Source of the DNA: Actinomadura hallensis
GTDB taxonomy: Bacteria > Actinomycetota > Actinomycetes > Streptosporangiales > Streptosporangiaceae
NCBI RefSeq assembly: GCF_006716765.1
Contig: NZ_VFPO01000001.1
Coordinates: forward strand, 5,084,001 to 5,148,000
Reading direction: 5' to 3'
DNA length: 64,000 nucleotides
Shown: piece after piece, positions 1-8,423 of the stretch
Layout: every line of letters starts with the position of its first letter
Position numbering within the stretch: the first letter of the stretch is position 1
Made by a program: the position numbers and the translations under genes
Notes under the pieces: generated by a model
The model's input: the letters and a program-made list of their open reading frames with translations, nothing else
Database searches by the model: none
What the model was told of the DNA's origin: nothing

Positions 1-2
1 AC

Positions 3-51
3 GGAACCGGTCCGGGCGGCGGGGCGCCTCCCCGCCGCCCGGACCGGTTCC
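3..51. terminator. Strong stem-loop terminator
   Basis: A perfect 22-bp inverted repeat (3-24 with 30-51) surrounds a 5-nt loop. It lies 22 nt beyond the stop of the lactonase gene and has no T-tract, which is usual for actinomycete terminators. It could also serve a gene entering from the left. Confidence 0.8.
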
Positions 52-72
52 ACGTTCGGGCGTCCGGCTCCG

Positions 73-963
73 CTAGGACGCGGAGACCGCCGGGACGGTG
101 ACCCGGACGGCGATCATGCGCGCCTCCTTGGCCGCCTTGCGGGGCCCCTCGTGGAAGTCGGGCGCGGCGCAGGCGAACAGCGTCCGCCCGTCGGCGCCGC
201 CGAGGCCGCACGCGTACACCGGGGTGCCCGGTTTGATCTCGTCGGTGATGCGGCCGCCCTCGACCACCCGCACGAGCCGGTCGCCGATGGCGTCGGCCAC
301 CCACAGCCCGCCCTCGGCGTCGAGGCAGACCCCGTCGCCCGCGACCTGCACCTGGGTGAGGATCTCGGCGATCCGCCGGTCGGTCGGCAGCGGGCCGAAC
401 TCCGCCCACGTCCGCCGGTTGGCGAGCGACCCGTCGGCGGTCACGTCGAACGCGGTGATCCGGTTGCCGAACGTCTCGGCCACCAGCAGGACGCCGTCCG
501 GGGTGATGACGGAGCCGTTCGGGAACCACAGGTCGGAGGCCGCCTGCGTGACGCCGCCGTCGGGGTCGACGCGGTGCAGCGCCGCCGTCTCCAGCGGCTC
601 GCCGCCCATGAGGTCGAACCCGAAGTTGCCGGCGTAGGCGCGGCCCTGGGCGTCCACCACCATGTCGTTGACGTGCCCGGTCGCGTGCCCGGAGAGGTCG
701 GCGTGGACGGCGAGCGTCCCGTCCGGCTCCCTGCGGAGGATCTTGCGGTCGCGCATGGAGACCACCAGCAGGCGCCCGTCGGGGAGCCAGCCGAGTCCGG
801 ACGGCTGCTCGGGGACGGTCGCCTCGAGGCGCTGGTCGGAGCCGTCCTCGCGCATGGACATGACGCTGTGGGAGTAGAAGTCGGAGAACCAGAGCCGCCC
901 CTCCCGCCAGCGCGGCGACTCCAGGAAATGGAAACCCTCGGCCACAGTGGTCGCTTCGGTCAT
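73..963 (-). CDS. SMP-30/gluconolactonase/LRE-family protein
   Basis: A 296-residue cytosolic beta-propeller of the SMP-30/gluconolactonase family, whose members hydrolyse sugar lactones or related cyclic esters with a bound divalent metal. Family blocks are visible in order: an early ESPRW, PSGLGWLPDG near residue 60, HVNDMVVD around 100, PNGSVITPDG near 155 and GLWVADAIGD near 220. The Asn and Asp in these blocks correspond to metal ligands in the family. I chose the ATG at 963 because a GGGAGG box precedes it; a longer frame to 1029 lacks family similarity. The substrate cannot be read from the sequence. The gene is divergent from the TetR gene at 1163, which may control it. Confidence 0.85.
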   Translation of the reverse strand: MTEATTVAEGFHFLESPRWREGRLWFSDFYSHSVMSMREDGSDQRLEATVPEQPSGLGWLPDGRLLVVSMRDRKILRREPDGTLAVHADLSGHATGHVNDMVVDAQGRAYAGNFGFDLMGGEPLETAALHRVDPDGGVTQAASDLWFPNGSVITPDGVLLVAETFGNRITAFDVTADGSLANRRTWAEFGPLPTDRRIAEILTQVQVAGDGVCLDAEGGLWVADAIGDRLVRVVEGGRITDEIKPGTPVYACGLGGADGRTLFACAAPDFHEGPRKAAKEARMIAVRVTVPAVSAS

Positions 964-1162
964 CGTCGTCCTCCCACCGCCGCTATCATGAATAAGCGCA
1001 TAGTCACCGGGTGAGGATGCGCGTGTCAAGGGTCACCGGCGGGCATCGTCGTGACGACGGGGCGCGACGACGGCGCGGAAGGCGATGCGGAGACCGTGCG
1101 GCGGCGCCTTCGCGGCCGCTTCTGGGACCATTCAGGTGACGTCGAAGGAGCGAGGGGCGCGG

Positions 1163-1834
1163 ATGGCCAGAAGGCAGGCCCGATTCACCGCACAGGACCT
1201 GGCGGACGATCCCCGGCTGCGGGACCACTCCCCCGATCTGTGGAGGGAGGACCTGGGCGAGGTCCAGCGCGGGCTGCTGACCTCGGCGGTCCGCTGCTTC
1301 GCCGCCAACGGCTACCACGCCACCACCACCCGCGACATCGCCGAGGGCGTGGGCCTCAGCCCGGCGGCGCTCTACGTGCACTTCCCGTCGAAGGAACTGG
1401 TCCTCTACGAGATCATCCGGGTCGGCCACGAGCGGGCCCTGGAGTCCGTCGACAAGCCCTCGATCCTCGCCGTCGAGGACTCGTCCGACCGGCTCCGCGC
1501 CATCATCTCGGCGTACACCGCGTGGCACGCGCGCCACCACGTGGTGGCGCGCGTCTGCCAGATGGAGCTGGCCGGCCTGACCGCCGAGCACTACGACGAG
1601 GTCCTCGAACTGCGGCACCGCACCAACGAGTTCTTCCGGGACGCCGTCGCCCGCGGCGTCGCCGACGGGTCGTTCGCGAAGGTCGACGTCAAGCGGGTCA
1701 CGCGCGCGATGCTGTCGCTGAGCATCGACCTCGTCCGCTGGTACCGGCTCGACGGCGAGGACTCCCCCGAGCAGCTCGGCGAGTTCTACGCCGACCTCGC
1801 GCTGAAACTCGTGGCCCCCGGTTCCGCCGGCTGA
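1163..1834 (+). CDS. TetR/AcrR-family transcriptional regulator
   Basis: A 223-residue TetR-type repressor. The N-terminal helix-turn-helix is clear at roughly residues 30-75 (CFAANGYHATTTRDIAEGVG then SPAALYVHFPSKE), followed by an all-helical ligand and dimerisation domain ending near residue 220. The ATG at 1163 follows an AAGGAG box at 1145-1150; a GTG at 1136 in the same frame is possible. It is divergent from the lactonase gene with about 200 bp between starts, so control of itself and that gene is likely. The ligand is unknown. Confidence 0.85.
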   Translation: MARRQARFTAQDLADDPRLRDHSPDLWREDLGEVQRGLLTSAVRCFAANGYHATTTRDIAEGVGLSPAALYVHFPSKELVLYEIIRVGHERALESVDKPSILAVEDSSDRLRAIISAYTAWHARHHVVARVCQMELAGLTAEHYDEVLELRHRTNEFFRDAVARGVADGSFAKVDVKRVTRAMLSLSIDLVRWYRLDGEDSPEQLGEFYADLALKLVAPGSAG

Positions 1835-1969
1835 GACCGCCCGCACCGGCGACATCGTCGCCGCCGCGCCCTCCGGTGCGCCGCCACCGGCTCCGGCCGG
1901 CCGTCCCGCGCGCGATTCATCCCTGGTCAGGGGCACGGCCGCGATTTCTCCAAGAATTTCCGGCGGCCG

Positions 1970-1998
1970 TGTCGATCCGGGTCGCCCCTCGTTCGACC
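1970..1998 (+). promoter_or_regulatory. Candidate ECF42 sigma promoter
   Basis: TGTCGA at 1970-1975 is followed after 18 nt by CGACC at 1994-1998, about 50 nt before the YCII start. As I recall the ECF42 literature, these sigma factors recognise a TGTCGA -35 and a CGA/TC -10 in front of DGPF/YCII genes and their own genes. The assignment is by eye only. Confidence 0.5.
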
Positions 1999-2050
1999 TA
2001 CGGGTGAAAGGCTCCGGAGGAGGGGCCCGGAACCACGAGGGAGACAGATC

Positions 2051-2470
2051 ATGAAGTACATGCTGATCATGCGCGCGAGCGACGAGGCCTACGCGCAGAT
2101 GGGGGACGTGGACGCCGAGAAGATGATCGAGACGGTCGGGAGGTTCAACGATGAGCTGATCAAGGCCGGCGTCCTGCTGGCGGCGGAGGGGCTCGCCGAC
2201 GCCGAGGAGGGCGTCGTGGTCGACTACTCCTCCGAGCCGCCCGTCGTCACCGACGGCCCGTACGGCGAGACGAAGGAGCTGTTCGGGGGCTTCTACATCC
2301 TCAACGTGGCCTCCAAGGAGGAGGCCGTCGAGTGGGCGAAGCGGATCCCGATGGCCGGGCCCGGCTTCAAGACCGAGATCCGCCGGGTCACCACGATCGA
2401 CGAGTTCCCGCAGGACAACGAGTGGATCCGCAAGGAGCGGGAGTGGCGCGAGGCCACCGGGCAGCTCTGA
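2051..2470 (+). CDS. YCII/DGPF-domain protein of an ECF42 module
   Basis: A 139-residue protein of the YCII-related (DGPF) family. It starts MKYMLIMRA, has the signature DGPYGETKELFGGFYIL near residues 70-86, and an SKEEAVEWAKRIP helix, all standard for the family. These small dimeric alpha-beta proteins are routinely found beside ECF42 sigma factors, as here (next gene downstream, same strand). Their biochemical role is not established. A GAGGGAGA ribosome site sits just before the ATG. The gene is preceded by the candidate ECF42 promoter, which suggests an autoregulated two-gene unit. Confidence 0.9.
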   Translation: MKYMLIMRASDEAYAQMGDVDAEKMIETVGRFNDELIKAGVLLAAEGLADAEEGVVVDYSSEPPVVTDGPYGETKELFGGFYILNVASKEEAVEWAKRIPMAGPGFKTEIRRVTTIDEFPQDNEWIRKEREWREATGQL

Positions 2471-2482
2471 CGGAGCCGCCCC

Positions 2483-2560
2483 CGCACGAACGGACAGCGC
2501 ACGAACCAACACCGCACGAACGAACACTGCATGAGCGCACGCGGAACTGACGAACACGGC
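2483..2560 (+). repeat. Short degenerate direct repeats around the sigma start
   Basis: The 78 bp between the YCII and sigma genes contain four imperfect copies of GCACGAAC-type words, and a 25-bp block ending in GCATGAG is duplicated (about 2519-2543 and 2549-2573). Each copy supplies a potential ATG for the sigma gene, in the same frame, 30 nt apart. Confidence 0.5.
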
Positions 2561-3865
2561 ATGAGTGAGCGCGGTGCGGTCGGCACGGGCCGCGAGGCCG
2601 TCGCCGCGATCTGGCGGATCGAGTCGGCGCGGATCGTCGGCGCGCTCGCCCGCTACACCGGTGACTTCGCGCTGGCCGAGGACCTCGCGCAGGAGGCGCT
2701 CGCCGAGGCGCTGGTGAGCTGGCCGCGCGACGGCGTCCCCCGCAACCGGACGGGGTGGCTGCTCACCGTCGGCCGCCGCCGCGCGATCGACGCGTTCCGG
2801 CGCCGCGCCGCGCTCGACGACCGGTACGCCGCCCTCGCCCGCGACCTCGGCGAGGGCGGCGCCGTCGCGGGCGGCGAGCCCGCCGACCCCGCGCGGGAGG
2901 CCGACGACGTGCTGTGGGACCCGGACCGGATCGACGACGACGTCCTCGCACTGATGTTCGTCTCCTGCCATCCCGTGCTGTCGCGGGAGGCGCGGGTGGC
3001 GCTGACGCTGCGGGTGGTCGGCGGGCTGACCAGCGACGCGATCGCCAGGGCGTTCCTCGTCCCGACCGCGACCGTGCAGGCCCGCATCACCCGGGCGAAG
3101 AAGACCCTGGCGGCGGCGCGGGTGCCGTTCGAGGTCCCGCCCGCGCGGGACCGGCACGAGCGGCTCGGCTCGGTCCTCAACGTCATCTACCTGATCTTCA
3201 CCGAGGGATCGTCGGCCAGCTCGGGCGGCGACCTGATCCGGTTCGACCTGGCCGGGGAGGCGCAGCGCCTCGCCCGGGTGCTGTCCCGGCTGATGCCGGA
3301 GGAGCCCGAGGTCCACGGGCTGCTGGCGCTGCTGGAGCTGACGGCGGCGCGGTTCCCGGCCCGCACCGGCCCGGACGGCGAGCCGGTGCTGCTGGAGGAC
3401 CAGGACCGCCGCCGCTGGGACCGCTCCGCGATCCGCCGCGGCCGCGCCGCCCTCGCCCGCGCGGCGAGCGCCGGCCGGGGCCTCGGCGCCTACGGACTCC
3501 AGGCGGCGATCGCCGAGTGCCACGCGGTCGCCCCGTCCGTCGGGGAGACGGACTGGGAGCGCATCGTGCTCCTCTACGAGGCGCTGGGCCGCCTCGCGCC
3601 GTCCCCCGTGGTCGACCTCAACCGGGCGGTGGCGGTCTCCATGGCGCGGGGCCCGGCCGCGGCGCTGCCGATGGTGGACGAGCTGGCCGCCTCGGGCGCC
3701 CTCGCGGACTCGCACCTGCTGCCCAGCGTCCGCGGGGAGCTCCTCACCCGGCTCGGACGCACCGGCGAGGCGCGCGCCGAACTGGAGCGGGCCGCCGGCC
3801 TGGCCGGCAACGAGCGGGAGCGGGCCCTGCTGCACCGCAAGATCGACGCGCTGGGCCGCCGGTAG
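2561..3865 (+). CDS. ECF42-group RNA polymerase sigma factor with C-terminal extension
   Basis: A 434-residue (444 if the ATG at 2531 is used) extracytoplasmic-function sigma factor. Sigma region 2 lies at about residues 15-90 (DFALAEDLAQEALAEAL, then TGWLLTVGRRRAIDAFRR) and region 4 at about 140-190 (LTLRVVGGLTSDAIARAFLV). A long helical DUF6596/TPR-like C-terminal domain of some 230 residues follows; its NVIYLIFTEG and DLNRAVAVSMARGP blocks mark the ECF42 group. No anti-sigma gene is nearby, which agrees with the group's proposed control by its own extension. No good ribosome site precedes either ATG, so the start is uncertain. The partner is the YCII gene upstream. Confidence 0.88.
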   Translation: MSERGAVGTGREAVAAIWRIESARIVGALARYTGDFALAEDLAQEALAEALVSWPRDGVPRNRTGWLLTVGRRRAIDAFRRRAALDDRYAALARDLGEGGAVAGGEPADPAREADDVLWDPDRIDDDVLALMFVSCHPVLSREARVALTLRVVGGLTSDAIARAFLVPTATVQARITRAKKTLAAARVPFEVPPARDRHERLGSVLNVIYLIFTEGSSASSGGDLIRFDLAGEAQRLARVLSRLMPEEPEVHGLLALLELTAARFPARTGPDGEPVLLEDQDRRRWDRSAIRRGRAALARAASAGRGLGAYGLQAAIAECHAVAPSVGETDWERIVLLYEALGRLAPSPVVDLNRAVAVSMARGPAAALPMVDELAASGALADSHLLPSVRGELLTRLGRTGEARAELERAAGLAGNERERALLHRKIDALGRR

Positions 3866-3875
3866 CCTCGGGCAT

Positions 3876-3897
3876 CCGCCGGGAGGACGCCCGGCGG
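3876..3897. terminator. Stem-loop between convergent genes
   Basis: An 8-bp perfect GC stem (3876-3883 with 3890-3897, 6-nt loop) sits 10 nt after the sigma-factor stop and between two convergent genes, so it may end transcription from both sides. Confidence 0.5.
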
Positions 3898-3947
3898 GCC
3901 GCGCCGGAGGCGTCCCGGCCGGCGCAGGACGATCCGGTGCGCAGCCT

Positions 3948-5660
3948 CTAGTCGCGGGCGGCGATGGCGCGGGCGTGGACGGTGAGGACGTGGGTGAGCA
4001 GGGCCGGGGGACGGGTGCCGCCGGCGGCGTCGGGGAGGACCTCGGGGGTGAGGGTCCATCCCGCGCCCACCCACGAGTCGCCGATCATGCCCTCGCCGGA
4101 CGGGAGGTCGTTGCAGGACTGCCGGACGCGCAGGGCCCGGACGGAGTCCTCGGCGGGGGTGTCGGTCTCGACCAGCAGCACCGGGACGCCGACGAGCGGT
4201 CCGTCCTCCACCAGGCGGAGCAGGTGGTGCGCCTCCTCCCCCGCGACCGCGGCGCCCGCGTCGAGGATCACCGCGAGGCGGACCGGCGGGCCGTCCGCCA
4301 CCCCGGCGGGCGGGTCGCCGCCGATCCGGCGCAGGTCCACCAGGTCGAGCAGGCGGCGGAGGCGCTCCGCAGCGGCGGGGCCCGTGGCGACGCCGCCGCC
4401 CAGCAGCCGGGCGCCGGTCACCGGGTCGAACTCGTGCAGCCAGCCCGCGCCCGACAGGCCCGCCGCGTCGATCACCTCCAGGCCGGCCAGGCCGGGCGGG
4501 ACGGCGGCGAGGAACCGGGTCACCAGCGACCAGGCGTAGGCGGCCGAGTCGCCGGGCACCGCGCCCCGCGAGATCCACACGCCGCGCCGCCACGGCAGCC
4601 GCAGCACCAGCGGCACCCGCAGGCCCGGCATCTCCTCGATGGTCAGCCGCCCCAGCAGCATGCCCTCGGCCAGGTCGGACCCCGGCCGCCAGGTCAGCCA
4701 GGACGGCGCGTCGAACGGCGCCATCTCCGCGGTGACCTGCGGCTCCACCCGGGCCAGCTCGTCGCGCAGCTGCGCGGCGTCGGCGCGCAGCCGCTCGTCC
4801 GCGGCCCGCATCAGCTCCTCGAAGCGGCCGCGCGGCGCCCGGCCCGCGATCTCGTCGTTGCGCAGGGTCAGCGCGTGCTCGGTGGCGGCGCGGAACGCGG
4901 CCAGGGAGCGGCTGGCGTCCTCCCAGACCAGCCAGCAGCGTTCCAGGTAGCCGACCTCCGAGGGGGACGGCGCCTGCGGGACGGGCTGCTCCCCCTCCGG
5001 TGACGGCGGTGGCTGTGGTGAAGGTGGCCGTGGTGGGGGCTCCGGGGATGACCGCTGCGGTGGGGACGGCTCCCGCGGGGGCGGCGGGGCGCCCACGGCC
5101 GGGGCCGGCGGGGCGGTGCCCACCGCCGTGCCCATGGCGGTGCCCATGGCCGCGTCCTGCTCGCCCGGGTCGTCCACCTCCACGCCGTGCGCCTCGACCA
5201 GTTCGGCGAGGCCGCCGGTGTAGCCCTGCCCGACGGCGCGCACCTTCCACCGGCCGTCCCGGCGGTAGATTTCCAGCGCGACGATGGCCCGTTCCGGGCC
5301 GAGTCCGGGGACGGTGAACGAGGCCGCGGTCTCCCCCTCGTCGTCCGTCAGCCGCGCCTGCGGCGGGGGCATCGCGCCGAACGTTCCGGCCCCCGCCAGG
5401 CTCACCGCGATCAGCACCGCGTGGACGTCGGCGGGGACCGCGTCGAGGTCGAGCCGGACGCGCTGCCGTCCCCCGGCGTCGGCCCAGCGCACGCCCGGCC
5501 CCTCCGGGGCGTTGAAGAACACCAGGTCGGCGTCGGAGCGCACCCGGAGGTCGGGGCCGACGAGCAGGGCGCTCACGTCCACGGGCACCGCGCAGGAGAC
5601 GGTGGCGGTCACCCGCGGGGCGGGCAGGGGCGCGTTGGCGCCCGGCGGCAGGTCGGTCAT
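3948..5660 (-). CDS. Large TerD-domain-like protein with proline-rich linker and unique C-terminus
   Basis: A 570-residue protein. Residues about 15-165 resemble a TerD fold (VRSDADLVFFNAPEGPGV, then GRWKVRAVGQGYTGGLAEL) but lack the GDN-TG-DGDDE calcium loop of canonical TerD. An MGTA repeat and a proline-rich linker fill about 170-225. The remaining 340 residues include a coiled-coil-prone stretch and a block LAVILDAGAAVAGEE with DTPAEDSVRALRVRQSC that I cannot assign. It follows the terD gene with a 6-nt gap, so the two are probably cotranscribed. TerD-family genes in actinomycetes are linked to tellurite, metal or chemical-stress responses and development; the exact role here is unknown. 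Confidence 0.75.
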   Translation of the reverse strand: MTDLPPGANAPLPAPRVTATVSCAVPVDVSALLVGPDLRVRSDADLVFFNAPEGPGVRWADAGGRQRVRLDLDAVPADVHAVLIAVSLAGAGTFGAMPPPQARLTDDEGETAASFTVPGLGPERAIVALEIYRRDGRWKVRAVGQGYTGGLAELVEAHGVEVDDPGEQDAAMGTAMGTAVGTAPPAPAVGAPPPPREPSPPQRSSPEPPPRPPSPQPPPSPEGEQPVPQAPSPSEVGYLERCWLVWEDASRSLAAFRAATEHALTLRNDEIAGRAPRGRFEELMRAADERLRADAAQLRDELARVEPQVTAEMAPFDAPSWLTWRPGSDLAEGMLLGRLTIEEMPGLRVPLVLRLPWRRGVWISRGAVPGDSAAYAWSLVTRFLAAVPPGLAGLEVIDAAGLSGAGWLHEFDPVTGARLLGGGVATGPAAAERLRRLLDLVDLRRIGGDPPAGVADGPPVRLAVILDAGAAVAGEEAHHLLRLVEDGPLVGVPVLLVETDTPAEDSVRALRVRQSCNDLPSGEGMIGDSWVGAGWTLTPEVLPDAAGGTRPPALLTHVLTVHARAIAARD

Positions 5661-5666
5661 CGGCGG

Positions 5667-6233
5667 TCAGGCGAGACCGGCGATCGTCGGCAGCATGTCC
5701 TCGAACGTGCGGCCGTGGCACGGCTCGCCGATCGCGTTCATCTTCCAGCCGTCGCCGTGCCGGTAGAGGCGGGCCATGACCATCGCGGTGTGGGCGCCGC
5801 CGCCGCTCAGCGTGTACCGGGCCATCTCACCGCCGTCGGCCTCGTTGACGAGCCGGCAGAAGGCGTTCTCGACCTCGTCGAACGTCTGCCCGTTGAAGGA
5901 GCTGACGGTGAACACCAGCGACGTGACGTGCACCGGGAGCCGGTTCAGGTCGACCACCACCGACTCGTCGTCGCCGTCGCCCTGCCCGGTCAGGTTGTCC
6001 CCGGTGTGCCGCACCGAGCCGTCGTCGCTGACGAGCTTGCCGAAGTAGACCACGTCGGCGATCCTGCCGTCGGCGAAGAGCACGCAGGACGCGTCGAGGT
6101 CGATGTCCCGCTCCCGCGCCCCGAAGAAGCCCTTCTTCTTCACCGCGTCCCAGCCGAGCCCCATCCGGACCATGCTCAGCCCGCCGGGCTTCTCCAGCGA
6201 GATCCGCTGGCCCTTCACCATCGAGACGGTCAC
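5667..6233 (-). CDS. terD: TerD-family calcium-binding stress protein
   Basis: A 188-residue TerD-family protein. The conserved start (VSMVKGQRISLEKPGG), the YFGKLVSDDGSVRHTGDN block near residues 75-92, the GDGDDESVVVDL calcium loop and MVMARLYRHGDGWKMNAIGE near the end are all present. I chose the GTG at 6233 because family members start there and GGAGG lies upstream at normal spacing; the frame continues to 6305 without similarity. It leads a two-gene unit with the larger TerD-like gene. The family is named for tellurite resistance and is thought to act as cytoplasmic calcium-dependent stress complexes. Confidence 0.9.
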   Translation of the reverse strand: MTVSMVKGQRISLEKPGGLSMVRMGLGWDAVKKKGFFGARERDIDLDASCVLFADGRIADVVYFGKLVSDDGSVRHTGDNLTGQGDGDDESVVVDLNRLPVHVTSLVFTVSSFNGQTFDEVENAFCRLVNEADGGEMARYTLSGGGAHTAMVMARLYRHGDGWKMNAIGEPCHGRTFEDMLPTIAGLA

Positions 6234-6374
6234 CGCCGACGCCCTCCTCGCATCCCCTTCGCGGTCCTTCGGATCGCCGGCCGCCGCACGCGCGCGGGCC
6301 GGCACGCCCCCGCCCGCCGGGAGACGGCCGGACGCGGGAGAAAGCCTTTCAGCCGGTACGCCCCGCTGTCACCC

Positions 6375-6472
6375 GTTCGGCCCCCGTCATCAGCCCGGCC
6401 CCGTCATCAAGCTCGGCCCGGCATCCGGCTCGACTCTGTGATCGGCTCGGCTCGGTCATCGGCTCGGCCCGG
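6375..6472. repeat. Degenerate tandem repeat in intergenic DNA
   Basis: About five imperfect copies of a unit close to GTCATCGGCTCGGCCCGG fill the space upstream of terD and downstream of the NmrA-like gene. I see no coding potential; its role is unknown. Confidence 0.5.
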
Positions 6473-6520
6473 TCCCGCGCGGGTACTCGGCGTCCGCCGG
6501 GTTCGGGCGGCGGCGCCGGG

Positions 6521-7396
6521 TCAGGCGCCGGTGAGGAGGGCGCGGTGGCGCTCCATCAGGTCGGCGATGGGACGGGCCGGGCGCCCGGTGAGGCGCTGGA
6601 CGGTGTCGGTCAGCGGCTCCCCGTAGCCGGCCCGCAGCGCCACCCCGAAGGAGACGATCATGCCGCGCACCTCGTCGGGGACGCCCGCGGCCCGCAGCTG
6701 GGCGTCCAGCTCGTCGTCGGGCACGCTGAGGTAGCCGACGGGGCGGCCCGAAACCTTCGCGGCGAGCGCGGCGATCTCGTCGAAGCCGAGCAGCTCCGGC
6801 CCGGTGACGTCGTAGGTGCGGCCCTCGTGGCCGGAGGACGTCAGGACCGCCGCGGCGACGGCCGCGCAGTCGTCGCGGTGCACGAAGGCGCCCTTGGCGT
6901 GGTCGGTGTTGTCCACCAGCATGCCGCGGGCGATCGCGGGCGGGAGGATCTGCGTGACGGGCGTCTCCGCGAACAGGCCCATCCGCAGGTAGGTGACCTC
7001 CAGGCCGGAGGCGTCCAGCAGCTCGTGGGTGCGCAGGTGGTCGGGCACGACGGTGGACGGGCAGTCCGGGTGGACCATGATGTAGGACGTGTAGACGACG
7101 TGCCGCACCCCCGCGGCGACGGCCGCGTCGATCGCGTTGCGGTGCTGGGTGACGCGGTGGCCGAGCTGGTGCAGGCTGACCAGGAGGAGCCGGTCGGCGC
7201 CCTCGAACGCGGCGGGCAGCGACTCGGGCTCGTCGTAGTCGCCGTACCGCACGGTCACCCCGCCGCGGGCGAAGTCCGCGAGCGCCTCCACATTCCTGCT
7301 GACGAGGACGACGTCGTCGGGCGAGACCTTTTCCAGCACATTTTCGGCGGTGGCGCGGGCGAGCTGTCCGGAGGCGCTGGCTATGGCGATCCTCAT
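6521..7396 (-). CDS. NmrA-like NAD(P)-binding oxidoreductase/sensor
   Basis: A 291-residue atypical short-chain dehydrogenase of the NmrA/QOR2 type. The Rossmann start is IAIASASGQLARATAE (residues 3-18), followed by DDVVLVSRN and the substrate-side HVVYTSYIM around residue 103. The active-site Tyr-x3-Lys of classical SDRs is not evident, which is usual for NmrA-like proteins. Such enzymes reduce quinones or sense NADPH. The ATG at 7396 is directly preceded by an in-frame GTG at 7399; either may be used. The gene is divergent from the DUF574 gene at 7517. Confidence 0.85.
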   Translation of the reverse strand: MRIAIASASGQLARATAENVLEKVSPDDVVLVSRNVEALADFARGGVTVRYGDYDEPESLPAAFEGADRLLLVSLHQLGHRVTQHRNAIDAAVAAGVRHVVYTSYIMVHPDCPSTVVPDHLRTHELLDASGLEVTYLRMGLFAETPVTQILPPAIARGMLVDNTDHAKGAFVHRDDCAAVAAAVLTSSGHEGRTYDVTGPELLGFDEIAALAAKVSGRPVGYLSVPDDELDAQLRAAGVPDEVRGMIVSFGVALRAGYGEPLTDTVQRLTGRPARPIADLMERHRALLTGA

Positions 7397-7516
7397 CACG
7401 TTCCCCGATCAGTCGGTTACGGGAGGCGACGGGGCTACCGGTGCTTTTTCCCGGTGTTGCCCGTTACGTTAAGCTACAGCCTTCTGCCGCCGCCAGGAGT
7501 GTGGAGTTACCGGAAC

Positions 7517-8383
7517 GTGTCATCCACAGGAGACGGGGGGCCTCCGCCCGACGGGGACGTCGTGAACCCCGCGGCCGAGCCTCCCCTGGCCGGACAGGAC
7601 CGCCCGTCGTCCGCGCGGGTGTACGACTACCTGCTGGGCGGAAAGGACAATTTCGCCGCCGACCGGAGCGCCGCCGACAAAATCGAGGAGACCTTTCCCG
7701 CCATCCGGATCGGCGCGCAGGAGAACCGCCGTTTTCTGCTCCGCGGCGTCCGGTATCTCGCCGCCGAGGCGGGAATCCGGCAATTCCTTGACATCGGCAC
7801 CGGAATTCCGACGTCGCCGAACGTGCACGAGGTCGCGCAGTCGACAACGCCCGACGCGCGGATCGTCTACGTGGACAACGACCCGGTCGTGCTGGTGCAC
7901 GCGCGCGCCCTGATGGTCTCCGGTCCCAAGGGCAACGTCGGTTACCTGGACGCCGACATCCGCGACCCGGAGGCCATCGTCGGCAGCGACCTCGTCCGCG
8001 AGATCCTCGACTTCGGCGAGCCCATCGCGCTGATTCTCAGCGCCGTCCTGCACTTCATCCCCGACGAGGAGCGGCCCGAGGGGATCGTCAAGACGTTCGT
8101 CGGGGCCCTTCCTCCGGGGAGCTTCGTCCTGGCCAGCCACGTCACGCCCGAGCACGAGCCGCGGCTGCGGTGGGCGTCGGTGGGCTACCGCGACGACGGC
8201 GTCCGCACCCGGGCCCGGACCGCCGCCGAGTTCGAGCGGCTCGTGTTCAGCGGCAACGGGCTCGAACTCGTCCCGCCGGGCATCGTCCTGGTGTCGCAGT
8301 GGCGGCGCGACCCGGAGGACCCGCCCGCCCCCACCCCCGCCGAGGTCTCGGCCTACGGCGGCCTCGGCAGACTCCCCGGCTGA
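7517..8383 (+). CDS. SAM-dependent methyltransferase, DUF574 family (copy 1)
   Basis: A 288-residue protein of PF04672 (DUF574, S-adenosyl methyltransferase), a family expanded in actinomycetes with largely unknown substrates. The signature SSARVYDYLLGGKDNFAADR occurs near residue 35, the SAM-binding FLDIGTGIPT near 90, and VYVDNDPVVLVHARAL near 115. Starts at GTG 7517 and GTG 7562 are both in frame; the second gives the length typical of the family. It is one of three copies in the window (see 12419 and 40756), each next to unrelated genes. Confidence 0.87.
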   Translation: MSSTGDGGPPPDGDVVNPAAEPPLAGQDRPSSARVYDYLLGGKDNFAADRSAADKIEETFPAIRIGAQENRRFLLRGVRYLAAEAGIRQFLDIGTGIPTSPNVHEVAQSTTPDARIVYVDNDPVVLVHARALMVSGPKGNVGYLDADIRDPEAIVGSDLVREILDFGEPIALILSAVLHFIPDEERPEGIVKTFVGALPPGSFVLASHVTPEHEPRLRWASVGYRDDGVRTRARTAAEFERLVFSGNGLELVPPGIVLVSQWRRDPEDPPAPTPAEVSAYGGLGRLPG

Positions 8384-8394
8384 CCCGCGGCGTC

Positions 8395-8413
8395 CCACGC
8401 CCGGTCCGCGTGG
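8395..8413. terminator. Small stem-loop between convergent genes
   Basis: A 6-bp stem (8395-8400 with 8408-8413, 7-nt loop) lies in the 40-bp gap between the convergent DUF574 and pabAB genes. It is weak and has no T-tract. Confidence 0.3.
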
Positions 8414-8423
8414 AGGTGACCGC

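Noticed and set aside
6545..7516. Long plus-strand frame running antisense through the NmrA-like gene into the DUF574 gene
   Set aside because: High-GC shadow frame; family similarity begins only after the GTG at 7517 or 7562.
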